NCBI RefSeq assembly: GCF_028993575.1
Contig: NZ_CP118615.1
Location: forward strand, 3,100,001 to 3,164,000
Origin: Micromonospora cathayae
Lineage (GTDB): Bacteria > Actinomycetota > Actinomycetes > Mycobacteriales > Micromonosporaceae
Direction: 5' to 3'
Length of the DNA: 64,000 nt
Part shown: positions 8,542-18,212 of the stretch, piece after piece
How the letters are laid out: the number at the start of each line of letters is the position of its first letter
Position numbering within the stretch: position 1 is the stretch's first letter
The notes under the pieces: generated by a model
What the model was told of the DNA's origin: nothing
The model's input: only the letters and a program-made list of their open reading frames with translations
Database searches by the model: none
Translations under genes and position numbers: made by a program

Positions 8542-9399
8542 ATGACCGTCCGTGCGCCGTTGACCCCAGGCACGCTCTCTCCGTGGCGACCGGTGCCGTC
8601 GCACATCCGTCGACCGGAGTACGTGGGCAAGAAGCGCCCCCAGGAGTGGCGTGGCTCGCACGTCCAGACCCCGGAGACCATCGAGCGGATGCGGGTCGCC
8701 GGGCGGATCGCCGCCCAGGCCGTGCAGCTCGCCGGTGAGCACTGCAAGCCCGGGGTGACCACCGACGAGATCGACCGGGTGGTCCACGAGTTCCTGGTCG
8801 ACCAGGGCGCGTACCCGTCGACGCTGGGCTACCGGGGCTTCCCCAAGTCCTGCTGCACCAGCCTGAACGAGGTGATCTGCCACGGCATCCCGGACTCCAC
8901 CGTGCTGGCCGACGGCGACATCATCAACGTCGACGTCACCGCGTACGTCGGCGGGGTGCACGGGGACACCGACGCCACCTTCTGCGTGGGTGAGGTCAGC
9001 GAGGAGGCCCGGCTGCTGGTCGAGCGGACCCACGAGGCGATGATGCGCGGCATCCGCGCGGTCGCCCCGGGCCGCCAGATCAACGTGATCGGCCGGGTCA
9101 TCGAGTCGTACGCCAAGCGCTTCGGGTACGGCGTGGTCCGCGACTTCACCGGGCACGGCATCGGTGAGGCCTTCCACAGCGGCCTGTACGTGCCGCACTA
9201 CGACAGCCCCCGGCCCACCGACGTGATGGAGCCCGGGATGACGTTCACCATCGAGCCGATGATCACCCTGGGCACCCACCAGTACGACATGTGGGACGAC
9301 GGCTGGACGGTGGTCACCAAGGACCGGAAGTGGACAGCCCAGTTCGAGCACACGGTCCTGGTCACCGAGACCGGTCACGAGATCCTCACCCTGCCGTGA
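8542..9399 (+). CDS. map: Methionine aminopeptidase, type I
   Basis: A 285-residue M24 peptidase that removes the N-terminal methionine from nascent proteins in the cytosol. All five metal ligands are visible in order: D in [11 protein letters not shown] in HGDTDATF, H in [10 protein letters not shown] in TIEPM and E in FEHTVL. The roughly 35-residue N-terminal extension before the catalytic domain ([14 protein letters not shown]) resembles the type Ic enzymes of actinobacteria such as MapB of mycobacteria. The start follows a leaderless-type -10. The next gene starts inside its stop codon (GTGA). Confidence 0.95.
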   Translation: MTVRAPLTPGTLSPWRPVPSHIRRPEYVGKKRPQEWRGSHVQTPETIERMRVAGRIAAQAVQLAGEHCKPGVTTDEIDRVVHEFLVDQGAYPSTLGYRGFPKSCCTSLNEVICHGIPDSTVLADGDIINVDVTAYVGGVHGDTDATFCVGEVSEEARLLVERTHEAMMRGIRAVAPGRQINVIGRVIESYAKRFGYGVVRDFTGHGIGEAFHSGLYVPHYDSPRPTDVMEPGMTFTIEPMITLGTHQYDMWDDGWTVVTKDRKWTAQFEHTVLVTETGHEILTLP

Positions 9400-10112
9400 G
9401 CGACACCCCGGCGGCGCTGCGCGAGGCGCACCACGCGGACGTGTCCGGCGGCTGGCTGCGGCCGGCCGTCTTCGGCGCGATGGACGGCCTGGTCACCAAC
9501 ATCGCCCTGATCGCGGGCGTCGGCGGGGGCGGGGTCTCGGCCCGCGCCATCGTGCTCACCGGCACCGCCGGTCTGGTCGCCGGGGCGATCTCGATGGGCC
9601 TGGGCGAGTACACCAGCGTCAAGTCGGCCAACGAGCAGGTCGCCGCCGAGGTCGCCAAGGAACGCCGGGAGCTGGAACGCCATCCCGAGGCGGAGGCCCG
9701 GGAACTCGCCGACGCCTGGGTGGCCCGGGGCCTGCCCCGGGACCTCGCCATGCAGGTCGCCGAGGCGGTCCGACGCGACCCGGAGGAGGCGCTGCGGGTG
9801 CACGTCCGGGAGGAGTTGGGCGTCGACCCGGACGACCAGCCCAGCCCCTGGACGGCCGCGTTCTCGTCGTTCGTCTTCTTCTCGATCGGCGCGGTGATCC
9901 CGCTGCTGTCGTACCTGGTCGGCTTCACCAGTCTGTGGCTGGCCCTGGCGGCCGGCGGGGCCGGGCTGTTCGCCGCCGGGGCGATCGTCGCGCGGTTCAC
10001 CAAGCGGTCCTGGCTGCTCGGTGGGTTGCGGCAGTTGCTCCTGGGCGCGGCGGCGGCCGCCGCGACCTACCTCATCGGCGCCCTGATCGGCGTCCAGGGC
10101 GGCCTGGGCTGA
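9396..10112 (+). CDS. VIT1/CCC1 family transporter
   Basis: A 238-residue membrane protein of the VIT1/CCC1 family, which moves iron or manganese. N-terminal [24 protein letters not shown] is the family signature, with [13 protein letters not shown] following the second helix, a cytosolic charged segment rich in Glu/Arg (about residues 80-150, the metal-binding region in plant VIT1) and three C-terminal helices. The GTG start overlaps the map stop codon by the GTGA arrangement. The ion transported is inferred from the family only. Confidence 0.85.
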   Translation: MSDTPAALREAHHADVSGGWLRPAVFGAMDGLVTNIALIAGVGGGGVSARAIVLTGTAGLVAGAISMGLGEYTSVKSANEQVAAEVAKERRELERHPEAEARELADAWVARGLPRDLAMQVAEAVRRDPEEALRVHVREELGVDPDDQPSPWTAAFSSFVFFSIGAVIPLLSYLVGFTSLWLALAAGGAGLFAAGAIVARFTKRSWLLGGLRQLLLGAAAAAATYLIGALIGVQGGLG

Positions 10113-10226
10113 CCCCGCGCCCCGGCGGCCCCGCGCGCTTGGCGACCCCGGCGGGACCGTGCGCGCCCCTGGGCTCCCGCCACCCATGCCCGCGCATGAC
10201 GGGCCCGTGCGCAGGGCGGGGACCGT

Positions 10227-10721
10227 TCAGCCGCCGGGGTGGCTTCCGTCCGACGCGTCGGTCGGGACGAGTCGGAAGACCCGGATCTCCCGCCCGCCGG
10301 CCCGTTCCAGGTAGGTCTGGTACGCCGGCCACTCGGTGACCAGGAGCCGCCACAGCCGGTCCCGTTCCGCGCCGGTGGCCAGTTCGGCCCGGACCGGCAC
10401 CCGGCGACCCTTGACGGCCACCTCGGCGCGCGGCTCGGCGATCAGGTTCAGCGCCCAGGACGGCTGGTGCTGCTGTCCCCAGTTCGACCCGACCACCACG
10501 TACCCGTCGCCGTCGGGCACGTAGAGCAGCGGGTTGCTGCGGGGTTTGCCGGAGCGGCGTCCGGTGGTGGTGATCACCAGGGACGGCACCAGCCCGAGCG
10601 CGACCACCCGGCCCTTGGTGACCCGGCCGACCAGCCGGTCGGCGGGGACCAGCAGCCGGGCGGCGGCACCGAACCAGCGGTGGTGGCCCAGCCGCCGGGT
10701 CAGGTTTCCCAGAACGGACAT
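10227..10721 (-). CDS. Nitroreductase family deazaflavin-dependent (DDN-like) oxidoreductase
   Basis: A 164-residue split beta-barrel protein of the F420H2/flavin-dependent DDN family. Recognisable blocks are LVITTTGRRSGKPRSNPLLY, the cofactor-contacting GSNWGQQHQPSWALNL and the WPAYQTYLERAGGREIRVFRL tail. Family members use F420 (or FMN) to reduce quinones or xenobiotics. ATG 10721 is chosen because the conserved part starts right after it; the frame continues 25 codons upstream without recognisable sequence. Physiological substrate unknown. Confidence 0.85.
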   Translation of the reverse strand: MSVLGNLTRRLGHHRWFGAAARLLVPADRLVGRVTKGRVVALGLVPSLVITTTGRRSGKPRSNPLLYVPDGDGYVVVGSNWGQQHQPSWALNLIAEPRAEVAVKGRRVPVRAELATGAERDRLWRLLVTEWPAYQTYLERAGGREIRVFRLVPTDASDGSHPGG

Positions 10722-10820
10722 CCGCCCAGTGTGCCGCCTTTGGCTCACGGAAGGGACCCCGGTGTCAGGGAACGGCCACCGCGGCGGCCCGTCCACGTGC
10801 CGACCGCCTCGACCACCCCC

Positions 10821-10960
10821 GCGCCGCAGGACCCGCCGCGTCGGTCAGCTCCGCGCCGCGGGCCCGCCGCGTCGGTCAGGTCCGCGCGACGGCGGCGGCC
10901 CACCCGGGACGGATCCCTGCTGGTGCGGGCCCGCGTCGCCGGCGGCGTCGGTCAGGTCCG
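10821..10960. repeat. GC-rich imperfect direct repeats in a 230-base gap
   Basis: The block gcgtcggtcag followed by [c/g]tccg occurs three times (near 10839, 10870 and 10944), the first two within a 32-base tandem unit beginning gcgccgc (10821 and 10853). The third copy touches the 3' end of the DUF4439 gene at 10952. No gene is visible between 10722 and 10951. Confidence 0.5.
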
Positions 10961-11386
10961 GCCGGGGAACGGGACGGTCAGCGGGGTGCGCCGGGCGGTG
11001 CGCCGCCAGCGGGTGGCCCGGACCGCGCAGTCGGTCAGCGCGGCCAGCGCCCGGGCCCGTTCCGCGCCGGTGGTGGCGGCCAGCGCCGCCCGCCAGTACC
11101 CGGCGGTGCGTTCCTCCACCTCGACCGCGAGCCGCAGCGCGCTCTCCTCGTCGGTGACCGGGTACGGCAGCGCGTACCCGGCGAGGTCGGCGGGGACGGT
11201 GCCGCCGCCGCTGCTCAGCCGCAGCACCAGCTCGTCCCGGCGACCCCGGTGGGCGGCCTCGGCCTCCCGCGCGGCCTTGCGGGCGGCGTCGCCCAGTCGT
11301 ACCCCGATCGGCCCGTACGCGAAGATCGCCGCGTACTCGGCGGTCAGTGCCGCGCCGAGCGCCTCCTCGACGGTCGGTGCCCTCAT
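10952..11386 (-). CDS. DUF4439 ferritin-like domain protein
   Basis: A 144-residue, largely alpha-helical protein. The opening TVEEALGAALTAEYAAIFAYGPIGVRLG and the later EVEERTAGYWRAALAATTG are characteristic of the DUF4439 ferritin-like family. ATG 11386 overlaps the stop of the upstream lipoprotein gene (ATGA), so the two are translationally coupled. There is no signal peptide; the paired lipoprotein is exported, so whether the two meet is unclear. Function unknown; the family is found beside rimP in other actinobacteria as I recall it. Confidence 0.75.
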   Translation of the reverse strand: MRAPTVEEALGAALTAEYAAIFAYGPIGVRLGDAARKAAREAEAAHRGRRDELVLRLSSGGGTVPADLAGYALPYPVTDEESALRLAVEVEERTAGYWRAALAATTGAERARALAALTDCAVRATRWRRTARRTPLTVPFPGRT

Positions 11387-11907
11387 CGCAGGGCCTCCAC
11401 GTGGGTGGCGCGGGCCGCCGCGATCGACCCGACCAGGGCGGCCCGGTCGGCGGGTGCGTCGGCGCAGCGGGTGGCCGCCTCGGCCCGTCCCCGCTCCTCG
11501 GCTTCCCGCAGCGTGGTGAGCACCGTGCCGGTGTCCCCGGTGGGTGGGTCGGCCGGCGCGCTCGGCGAGGCGGACGGCAGGGGCGTACCGATCGTCGCGG
11601 CCAGCTCGGCGGCGTGCGCCTGGTGCGCCTCGGCGATCGGGGTGAGCCGAGCCGCCAGCGCGGGGTCGGCGGCGATCGCGGCCCGGTGCCGGGCGGCGAG
11701 GTCGAGCGCGCCGTCGACCAGCGACTGCAGCGGGTCCGGCGGCGGTGGGGGGTCGTTGCGGCCCAGCAGGCCGCAGCCGGTCACCGGGGCGGTGGCTGCG
11801 CCGAGGGCCAGGAGTGTTCCGGTACGGAGCACCTTTCGCCGGGAATGTCCGGAGGTTTCGCCACGCTGTGTTGTTCTGCCGATCGCCACCGGACAAGTCA
11901 ACACCAT
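11383..11907 (-). CDS. Tat-type lipoprotein, alanine-rich helical
   Basis: A 174-residue exported protein. The N-terminus has a twin-arginine motif SRRKVLRTG followed by a hydrophobic stretch and a lipobox TGCGLLG (Cys near residue 45). The mature part starts with a proline-rich spacer (RNDPPPPPDPL) and then four helical, Ala-rich segments including AEAHQAHAAELA, resembling ferritin-like or helical-bundle lipoproteins. A low-complexity PSASPSAPADPP insertion sits in the middle. It is divergent from rimP, separated by 157 bases. Function unknown. Confidence 0.75.
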   Translation of the reverse strand: MVLTCPVAIGRTTQRGETSGHSRRKVLRTGTLLALGAATAPVTGCGLLGRNDPPPPPDPLQSLVDGALDLAARHRAAIAADPALAARLTPIAEAHQAHAAELAATIGTPLPSASPSAPADPPTGDTGTVLTTLREAEERGRAEAATRCADAPADRAALVGSIAAARATHVEALR

Positions 11908-11969
11908 CGGCTACCGTTCGCGGGCAACGACGTCGGTGCGCCGCCCGGTCGCTTCGGCGGCAGGCGCGT

Positions 11970-11975
11970 TACGCT
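11970..11975 (+). promoter_or_regulatory. Candidate -10 of the rimP-nusA-infB operon
   Basis: TACGCT in the context gcgttacgct lies 89 bases before the rimP start. No good -35 hexamer is visible at the standard distance, so this is a weak call. Confidence 0.3.
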
Positions 11976-12064
11976 CTGCGCAGCCACCGGGGGCGAACCG
12001 CTCCGGTGGCGTGCCGCCGTGGTCGCCCGTCCGGGCACCGTCGACACCGAGAGGGGTGCGCCAG

Positions 12065-12736
12065 ATGACGCAGCGTGGCCGTGCCACCAGGTCGACGGGG
12101 AGACCCCGCGCCAGCACCGCCCCGCGCGAGGACCTGGCCGCCCGCCGGTCCCGGCTGCGGGCCGTGATCGAGCCCGTGGTCACCGCCGCCGGGTACGACC
12201 TGGAGGATCTCTCCGTCTCGCGGGCCGGCCGTCGGCACGTGGTACGCGTGATCGTCGACGGTGACCAGGGCATCAACCTGGACGCCGTGGCGGACGTCTC
12301 CCGGGTGGTCTCGGTGGCGCTGGACGCCGCCGAGACCACCGACGGCGACCTGGTCGCGGGGGAGTACCAGCTCGAGGTGAGTTCCCCGGGGGTGGACCGC
12401 CCGCTCACCCTGCCCCGGCACTGGCGACGCAACGTCGGCCGACTGGTGAAGGTGACCACCCGGGCGGCACTGCCCGGTCAGCGCGCCGGACAGCCGGCGG
12501 ACCGGCAGGTCACCGGCCGGGTGGTCGGGGCCGACGACGAGCGGGTGGTGCTCGACCTGGACGGCGGGCGCGCGGAGTGGACCTACGCCGAACTCGGCCC
12601 CGGCCGGGTGCAGGTCGAGTTCAGCCGCCTCGACGAGATCGACGAGGCGGACGAGTTCGACGGCACCGACCCGGCCGGCGAGGCCGGCGATGACATCGAC
12701 GATGACGAAGATGATGTGGAGGACGAGGAGAGGTGA
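12065..12736 (+). CDS. rimP: Ribosome maturation factor RimP
   Basis: A 223-residue protein needed for 30S subunit maturation. The core has the expected signatures: [42 protein letters not shown] and [18 protein letters not shown], followed by the C-terminal Sm-like barrel. Both ends are extended: about 25 basic residues at the start and a highly acidic tail ([14 protein letters not shown]) of some 35 residues. ATG 12065 is the first start in the frame with this conserved sequence. First gene of the nusA-infB operon; nusA starts within its stop codon. Confidence 0.93.
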   Translation: MTQRGRATRSTGRPRASTAPREDLAARRSRLRAVIEPVVTAAGYDLEDLSVSRAGRRHVVRVIVDGDQGINLDAVADVSRVVSVALDAAETTDGDLVAGEYQLEVSSPGVDRPLTLPRHWRRNVGRLVKVTTRAALPGQRAGQPADRQVTGRVVGADDERVVLDLDGGRAEWTYAELGPGRVQVEFSRLDEIDEADEFDGTDPAGEAGDDIDDDEDDVEDEER

Positions 12737-13776
12737 ACATCGACCTCGCGGCGCTGCGCGCACTGGAGCGCGAGCGGGAGATCCCGTTCGACACGATCCT
12801 CGCGGCGATCGAGACCGCGTTGCTGACCGCGTACCGGCACACCGAGGGCGCCCAGTCGCACGCCCGGGTGGAGATCGACCGCAAGACCGGGCAGGCCCTG
12901 GTCTACGCCCAGGAGTTGGACGCCGACGGCACGGTGGTCCGGGAAGTCGACGACACCCCGCACGACTTCGGCCGGATCGCCGCGATGACCGCCAAGCAGG
13001 TGATCCTCCAGCGGCTGCGGGAGGCCACCGACGAGGTGCACTTCGGCGAGTACGTGGGCCGGGACGGCGACCTGGTCACCGGCGTGGTGCAGGCGCACGA
13101 GGCGCGGGCCGAGAAGGGCATCGTCAGCGTCGACCTGGGCAAGCTGGAGGGGGTGCTGCCGCAGTCCGAGCAGGTGCCCGGCGAGCGGTACGTCCACGGC
13201 GAGCGGATCCGGTGCGTGGTGGTGCACGTGACCAAGGGGATGCGCGGCCCGCAGATCACCCTGTCCCGGTCGCACCCGGCCCTGGTGAAGAAGCTGTTCG
13301 CCCTCGAGGTTCCGGAGATCGCCGACGGCACCGTGGAGATCAGCGCCATCGCGCGTGAGGCAGGTCACCGTACGAAGATCGCGGTCCGCTCCACCACGCC
13401 GGGCGTGAACGCCAAGGGCGCCTGCATCGGCCCGATGGGGCAGCGGGTCCGCGCGGTGATGAGCGAGCTGCACGGTGAGAAGATCGACATCATCGACTGG
13501 TCGGACGACCCGGCCACCTTCGTCGGCAACGCGCTGTCGCCGGCCAAGGCGCTCCGGGTCGAGGTGGTCGACCTCTCCACCCGGACGGCCCGGGTCACCG
13601 TGCCGGACTTCCAACTGTCGCTGGCGATCGGGCGGGAAGGGCAGAATGCCCGGCTTGCTGCCCGGTTGACCGGTTGGCGGATCGACATCCGCTCCGATGC
13701 CGAGCAGTCCGCGCCGGCCGGTCGACGCGGTGCTGATCACGTCCCGGAGCCGGGCGGCGCGATCTCGAGCAGCTAG
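12733..13776 (+). CDS. nusA: Transcription termination/antitermination factor NusA
   Basis: A 347-residue NusA of the short actinobacterial form. The N-terminal RNA-polymerase-binding domain (LERERE...[15 protein letters not shown]) is followed by an S1 domain ([32 protein letters not shown]) and two KH domains ([13 protein letters not shown]..., [20 protein letters not shown]). It lacks the C-terminal acidic repeats of the E. coli protein, as usual for this phylum. The GTG start overlaps the rimP stop (GTGA). Confidence 0.95.
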   Translation: MNIDLAALRALEREREIPFDTILAAIETALLTAYRHTEGAQSHARVEIDRKTGQALVYAQELDADGTVVREVDDTPHDFGRIAAMTAKQVILQRLREATDEVHFGEYVGRDGDLVTGVVQAHEARAEKGIVSVDLGKLEGVLPQSEQVPGERYVHGERIRCVVVHVTKGMRGPQITLSRSHPALVKKLFALEVPEIADGTVEISAIAREAGHRTKIAVRSTTPGVNAKGACIGPMGQRVRAVMSELHGEKIDIIDWSDDPATFVGNALSPAKALRVEVVDLSTRTARVTVPDFQLSLAIGREGQNARLAARLTGWRIDIRSDAEQSAPAGRRGADHVPEPGGAISSS

Positions 13777-13779
13777 GGG

Positions 13780-13785
13780 TAGACT
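13780..13785 (+). promoter_or_regulatory. -10 element before ylxR (leaderless type)
   Basis: TAGACT ends six bases before GTG 13792, in the 15-base gap after nusA. No Shine-Dalgarno is present, so ylxR-infB may have an internal leaderless promoter. Confidence 0.5.
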
Positions 13786-13791
13786 TCTCCA

Positions 13792-14124
13792 GTGGTACGA
13801 CGCGCGCAGCCGGAGCGCACCTGTGTGGGCTGCCGGAAACGCGCGCCGGCCAGCGACCTCCTGCGGGTCGTCGCGGTCGGTGACGAGACTGGTCACAGCC
13901 TCCGAGCCGATCCGGGCCGCAGGCTGCCGGGCCGGGGAGCGAACCTGCACCCGGATCCGGCCTGCTTCGCGCTGGCAGTGCGGCGTCGCGCCTTCGGGCG
14001 CGCGTTGCGTGTCACCGGGGTCCCTGATCACGGTGAGCTGGCGAAGCACGTCGACGCACCAAGCTCTACGTCCGGTCATCCCGACCGGACGGGAGTCGCT
14101 AGCAAGGTAGGACGACCGACATGA
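13792..14124 (+). CDS. ylxR: YlxR family RNA-binding protein (DUF448)
   Basis: A 110-residue small basic protein with the family signature PERTCVGCRKRAPASDLLRVV and GRGANLHPDPACFALAVRRRAFGRAL. YlxR sits between nusA and infB in many bacteria and has been linked to RNase P and nucleoid-associated functions. The C-terminal 30 residues (after DHGELAKHV) are low in conservation. Start GTG follows a leaderless-type -10 element. Confidence 0.9.
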   Translation: MVRRAQPERTCVGCRKRAPASDLLRVVAVGDETGHSLRADPGRRLPGRGANLHPDPACFALAVRRRAFGRALRVTGVPDHGELAKHVDAPSSTSGHPDRTGVASKVGRPT

Positions 14125-14217
14125 GCACACGATGAAGTCCCTGAAATGACCAGGCTTCAAGTGCACGAGTGAGGTCGCTGCGGGTGCTGCCCGCACGACC
14201 TCGGAGTGAGGAGTGCA

Positions 14218-17217
14218 GTGGCAGGCAAGGCCCGCGTACACGAGCTGGCAAAAGAGCTCGGGGTCGAGAGTAAGACCGTTCTCGCCAAGCTGAAGGAAAT
14301 GGGCGAGTTCGTGAAGTCCGCGTCCAGCACGGTCGAGGCGCCCGTCGCCCGACGGCTGCGTGGTGCGTTCGTCGCCGGCAACTCGACACCGTCCGCCCCA
14401 CCGGCGGCGGCCCCGAGCCCGTCCCCGACGCCCACACCGACCCCGCCGCCGACCCCCGGCGAGCCCCGGATCTCGGCCAAGCCGATGCCGCCCCGGCGGC
14501 CGGTGCCAGGTCCGAAGCCGAAGGGGCCGGTCCCCGGCCCGCCGCCCGCGGTGACCCCGGTCGCCAAGCCGGCGAGTGCCCACGACATCGAGGTGGCCGC
14601 CGCCGAGGCGCGCGCCGCCCAGCTGAAGGCCGACCAGGAGGCCGCGGTCAAGGCCGCGCAGGCCGCCCGGCAGCAGCAGCGTGAGAACGTCCGCCGGGAG
14701 CCCCCGACGGACGGCACCACCCGTCCCGGCCCACGGCCGGGTCCGGGTCCGGGTGCGATCCCGCCCCGTCCGGGTTCGCCGGCAGCCGGTCGTACCGGTG
14801 CGCCGGCCCCGGGCCGTCCCGGCCCCGGTGGACGTCCGCCGGCGCGGGGCGCGGGCAACAACCCGTTCGGAATCTCCGGTGGTGGCCAGTCCCGGCCGCC
14901 GGCCAGCAGCAGCGGTGGCCCCCGGCCCAGCCCGGCGTCCATGCCGCCGCGGCCCAGCCCGGCCTCGATGCCGCCGCGGCCCAGCCCGGCCTCCATGCCG
15001 AGCCAGCGTCCCGGCCGTCCGGGTGGTCCCGGCGCGGGTCGTCCCGGCGGCGGCGGTGGCGCGGGTCGTCCCGGCGGCGGCGGTGGCGGTGGCTTCCGTG
15101 GCGGTCCCGGTGGCGGTGGCGGTGGCGGTGGCTTCCGTGGCGGTCCCGGTGGCGGTGGCGGTGGCGGTGGCTTCCGCGGCGGTCCCGGCGGCGGCGCCGG
15201 CGGTGCCGGTGCCGGCGGTGGCTTCCGGCCGGGCGCGCCCGCCGGTGGCGGCGGTCGTCCCGGTGGTGGCGGTCGTGGCCGTGGCGGCGGTGCCGCGGGT
15301 GCCTTCGGGCGTCCGGGTGGCCGGCCGACCCGTGGCCGCAAGTCCAAGAAGCAGCGCAGACAGGAGTTCGACAACCTGTCGGCCCCGACCATGAGCTCGG
15401 GTGCCCCCCGGGGTCAGGGTCAGGTCGTCCGGCTCTCCCGTGGCGCCTCGCTGTCGGACTTCGCCGACAAGATCAACGCCAACCCGGGTTCGCTGGTCCA
15501 GGAGATGTTCAACCTGGGCGAGATGGTCACCGCGACCCAGTCCTGCTCCGACGACACCCTCCTGCTGCTGGGTGAGCACCTGGGCTTCAACGTCCAGATC
15601 GTCAGCCCGGAGGACGAGGACCGCGAGCTGCTCGCGCAGTTCAACATCGACCTCGACGCCGAGGTCGCGGAGGACCGTCTGGTCAGCCGGGCGCCGGTGG
15701 TGACCGTCATGGGTCACGTCGACCACGGTAAGACCAAGCTGCTCGACGCGATCCGTAAGGCGAACGTGGTGGCCGGCGAGGCCGGTGGCATCACCCAGCA
15801 CATCGGCGCGTACCAGGTCCACGTCCCGCACGATGGCGAGGACCGGGCGGTGACCTTCATCGACACCCCGGGTCACGAGGCGTTCACCGCCATGCGTGCC
15901 CGTGGTGCCCAGGTCACCGACATCGTGGTGCTGGTGGTCGCGGCCGACGACGGCGTGATGCCGCAGACGATCGAGGCGCTCAACCACGCCAAGGCGGCCG
16001 AGGTGCCGATCGTGGTCGCGGTCAACAAGGTCGACAAGCCGGAGGCGAACCCGGACAAGGTCCGCCAGCAGCTCACCGAGTACGGCCTGGTCGCCGAGGA
16101 GTACGGCGGCGACACCATGTTCGTGAACGTGGCGGCCAAGCCCGGCATCGGCATCGACGACCTGCTCGAGGCCGTGCTGCTGACCGCCGACGCGTCGCTG
16201 GAGCTGACCGCTCCGATCGACGGGCCGGCGCAGGGTGTGGCGATCGAGGCGCACCTGGACAAGGGCCGTGGTGCGGTCGCGACGGTGCTGGTGCAGAAGG
16301 GCACCCTGCGGGCGGGCGACTCGATCGTCGCCGGTGGGGCGCACGGCCGGGTCCGGGCGATGCTCGACGAGAACGGCAACCAGGTCGCCGAGGCCGGTCC
16401 GGCCCGTCCGGTCCTGGTGCTCGGTCTGACCGCGGTGCCGGGTGCGGGTGACACCTTCCTGGCCGCCGAGGACGACCGGACCGTGCGGCAGATCGCCGAG
16501 CAGCGGCAGGCGCGGCGGCGGGCGGCGAGCTTCGCCAACTCCCGTGGCCGGGCCACCCTCGAGACGCTCATGGAGCAGCTCAAGGAGGGCGAGAAGACCT
16601 CGCTCAACCTGGTGCTCAAGGGCGACGTCTCCGGTTCCGTGGAGGCCCTCGAGGACGCGCTGTTCAACCTCGACATCCCCGAGGAGGTCCAGCTCAGGAT
16701 CATCCACCGGGGCGTCGGCGCGATCACCGAGAGCGACGTCATGCTCGCGAGCGCCTCGTCCGAGGCGGTCACGATCATCGGCTTCAACGTGCGGGCCGCC
16801 AACAAGGTCCGCGAGATCGCCGACCGCGAGGGCGTGGAGATCCGGTACTACGCCGTGATCTACCAGGCCATCGAGGAGATCGAGGCGGCGCTCAAGGGCC
16901 TGCTCAAGCCGGAGTACGAAGAGGTCGAGCTGGGCACCGCGGAGATCCGCGACGTGTTCCGCTCGTCCAAGGTCGGCAACATCTCCGGTTGTATCGTCCG
17001 GTCGGGGATCATCCGACGCAACGCCAAGGCGCGGCTGCTGCGCGACGGGGCGGTCGTGGCGGACAATCTCACGATCAGCTCGCTCAAGCGGTTCAAGGAC
17101 GACGCCACGGAGGTCCGCGAGGGCTTCGAGTGTGGTCTGACTCTGGGCGGTTACAACAACGTCCAGGTCGGCGACATCATCGAGACCTTCGAGATGCGGG
17201 AGAAGGTCCGTAGCTGA
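14218..17217 (+). CDS. infB: Translation initiation factor IF-2
   Basis: A 999-residue IF-2 that places fMet-tRNA on the 30S subunit. N-terminal IF2_N domain ([28 protein letters not shown]), then about 340 residues of low-complexity Pro/Gly/Arg sequence containing two sets of tandem repeats, a second IF2_N-like region, the GTPase with G1 GHVDHGKT (from residue 499), the TPGHEAF and NKVDK motifs, and domains II-IV. GTG 14218 is chosen over the in-frame GTG 14206 because gagg ribosome-binding bases lie between them and homologues begin MAGKARV. Followed by a strong hairpin. Confidence 0.95.
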   Translation: MAGKARVHELAKELGVESKTVLAKLKEMGEFVKSASSTVEAPVARRLRGAFVAGNSTPSAPPAAAPSPSPTPTPTPPPTPGEPRISAKPMPPRRPVPGPKPKGPVPGPPPAVTPVAKPASAHDIEVAAAEARAAQLKADQEAAVKAAQAARQQQRENVRREPPTDGTTRPGPRPGPGPGAIPPRPGSPAAGRTGAPAPGRPGPGGRPPARGAGNNPFGISGGGQSRPPASSSGGPRPSPASMPPRPSPASMPPRPSPASMPSQRPGRPGGPGAGRPGGGGGAGRPGGGGGGGFRGGPGGGGGGGGFRGGPGGGGGGGGFRGGPGGGAGGAGAGGGFRPGAPAGGGGRPGGGGRGRGGGAAGAFGRPGGRPTRGRKSKKQRRQEFDNLSAPTMSSGAPRGQGQVVRLSRGASLSDFADKINANPGSLVQEMFNLGEMVTATQSCSDDTLLLLGEHLGFNVQIVSPEDEDRELLAQFNIDLDAEVAEDRLVSRAPVVTVMGHVDHGKTKLLDAIRKANVVAGEAGGITQHIGAYQVHVPHDGEDRAVTFIDTPGHEAFTAMRARGAQVTDIVVLVVAADDGVMPQTIEALNHAKAAEVPIVVAVNKVDKPEANPDKVRQQLTEYGLVAEEYGGDTMFVNVAAKPGIGIDDLLEAVLLTADASLELTAPIDGPAQGVAIEAHLDKGRGAVATVLVQKGTLRAGDSIVAGGAHGRVRAMLDENGNQVAEAGPARPVLVLGLTAVPGAGDTFLAAEDDRTVRQIAEQRQARRRAASFANSRGRATLETLMEQLKEGEKTSLNLVLKGDVSGSVEALEDALFNLDIPEEVQLRIIHRGVGAITESDVMLASASSEAVTIIGFNVRAANKVREIADREGVEIRYYAVIYQAIEEIEAALKGLLKPEYEEVELGTAEIRDVFRSSKVGNISGCIVRSGIIRRNAKARLLRDGAVVADNLTISSLKRFKDDATEVREGFECGLTLGGYNNVQVGDIIETFEMREKVRS
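14923..15003 (+). repeat. Three tandem 27-nt units inside infB
   Basis: Units starting cggcccagcccggc at 14923, 14950 and 14977 encode P-R-P-S-P-A-S-M-P three times, with only a few silent differences, indicating recent tandem duplication. Confidence 0.8.
15094..15189 (+). repeat. 39-nt tandem repeat inside infB
   Basis: Copies starting ttccg[t/c]ggcggtcccgg at 15094, 15133 and 15172 encode F-R-G-G-P-G followed by runs of glycine. The first two copies are identical; the third is partial and diverges. Confidence 0.8.
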
Positions 17218-17231
17218 CCCCCGGTGACACC

Positions 17232-17274
17232 TGATCAAGGGGTTTACGCCCGTGTGGCGTAAACCCCTTGATCA
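17232..17274. terminator. Perfect 19-bp inverted repeat after infB
   Basis: TGATCAAGGGGTTTACGCC (17232-17250) and its exact complement (17256-17274) flank the 5-base loop cgtgt, 14 bases after the infB stop. It has the position of a transcription terminator but no T tract follows. The arms are noticeably less GC-rich than the surroundings. Confidence 0.75.
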
Positions 17275-17306
17275 TGGGGGGCGGTGGCCGGGTATCGTCC
17301 GAGGCG

Positions 17307-17600
17307 ATGTTCACCGGAACCGCGGTCTTCGACCTGCTGCTGCCGGGCGACTCCCGGTCGCTCAAGGCCAAGAGATCATACGTACGGCCGATCGTCGCGG
17401 CGTTGCGCCGGTTCGACGTCTCGGCCGCCGAGGTGGGAGCGCTCGACCTGCACGGTCGGGCCGAGATCGCCGTGGCCGTGGTGGCCGCGGAGGCGGCCCA
17501 TGTCCGGGAGGTGCTCGACTCGTGCGAGCGCCTCGTGGCGGGCCGCCCGGAGGCGGAACTGCTGTCGGTCCGTCGACGTCTCTACGGCGCGGACGACTGA
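17307..17600 (+). CDS. ylxP: YlxP-like protein, DUF503
   Basis: A 97-residue protein of the DUF503/YlxP family (MFTGTAVFDLLLPGDSRSLKAKRSYVRPIVAALRRF...), with a conserved place between infB and rbfA. ATG 17307 is chosen because homologues begin exactly there and the longer frame runs into the upstream hairpin; a TATCGT -10-like element at 17293 would give a nearly leaderless transcript. Molecular function unknown; probably connected with translation or ribosome assembly by context. Confidence 0.88.
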   Translation: MFTGTAVFDLLLPGDSRSLKAKRSYVRPIVAALRRFDVSAAEVGALDLHGRAEIAVAVVAAEAAHVREVLDSCERLVAGRPEAELLSVRRRLYGADD

Positions 17601-17720
17601 GTCGGTGCCGCGTGACGGCGACGCCGGCGCGGGTACTGTTCGAACTGTTGGCCGGTCCGGTCCGGTGGCGTCCGCGCCGCCCGGCCGGGCCGGAACGTCG
17701 ATGCCGTGGAGGTGGCGGAG

Positions 17721-18212
17721 ATGACGGATCCGGCCAAGGTACGCCGGCACGCCGAGCGGGTGCGTGAGCTGGTCGCGTCGGTGGTGCGGACCCAGATCAA
17801 GGACCCGCGGCTCGGCATGATCACCATCACCGACGCGCGGATCACCGCCGACCTGCGGGACGCCACGGTCTTCTACACCGTGCTCGGTGACGCCGCCGCG
17901 CAGGCCGGCACCGCCGCCGCGCTGGAGAGCGCGAAGGGCATGCTGCGCAGCACGGTCGGCAAGGCGCTCGGCCTGCGGCACTCGCCGACCCTGACCTTCG
18001 TCCTCGACGACGTCCAGGACCAGGTCAAGCACATCGACGACCTGCTGGCCCAGGCCCGTAACGCCGATGCCGAGGTGCAGCGGCTGGCCGCGAAGGCGGC
18101 GTACGCCGGTGACGCCCAGCCGTACCGGCTCGACTCCGACGACGACGAGTCCGACGACACCACCGGCGAGGAGTCCGACGACGTCTCCTCGACGGGTGGG
18201 GACCGGCGGTGA
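17721..18212 (+). CDS. rbfA: 30S ribosome-binding factor RbfA
   Basis: A 163-residue KH-fold factor for 16S rRNA 5'-end maturation. Conserved blocks: RVRELVASVVRTQIKDPRLGMITITD, LRDATVFYTVLG and LRHSPTLTFVLDD, followed by an acidic, Ser/Asp-rich tail (DSDDDESDDTTGEESDDVSS) typical of actinobacteria. ATG 17721 is favoured over GTG 17706 because ggagg at 17708 has proper spacing only to it. The next gene overlaps its stop (GTGA). Confidence 0.93.
   Translation: MTDPAKVRRHAERVRELVASVVRTQIKDPRLGMITITDARITADLRDATVFYTVLGDAAAQAGTAAALESAKGMLRSTVGKALGLRHSPTLTFVLDDVQDQVKHIDDLLAQARNADAEVQRLAAKAAYAGDAQPYRLDSDDDESDDTTGEESDDVSSTGGDRR

Noticed and set aside
14923..15189. Possible CRISPR-like array in infB
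   Set aside because: The repeats are contiguous tandem units without unique spacers and lie in frame in a coding region.
12583..17238. Very long minus-strand open frame (1551 codons) across nusA-infB
   Set aside because: It is the mirror of a GC-rich plus-strand block; its translation is low-complexity His/Arg/Gly/Asp without domains, while the plus strand encodes recognisable NusA, YlxR and IF-2.
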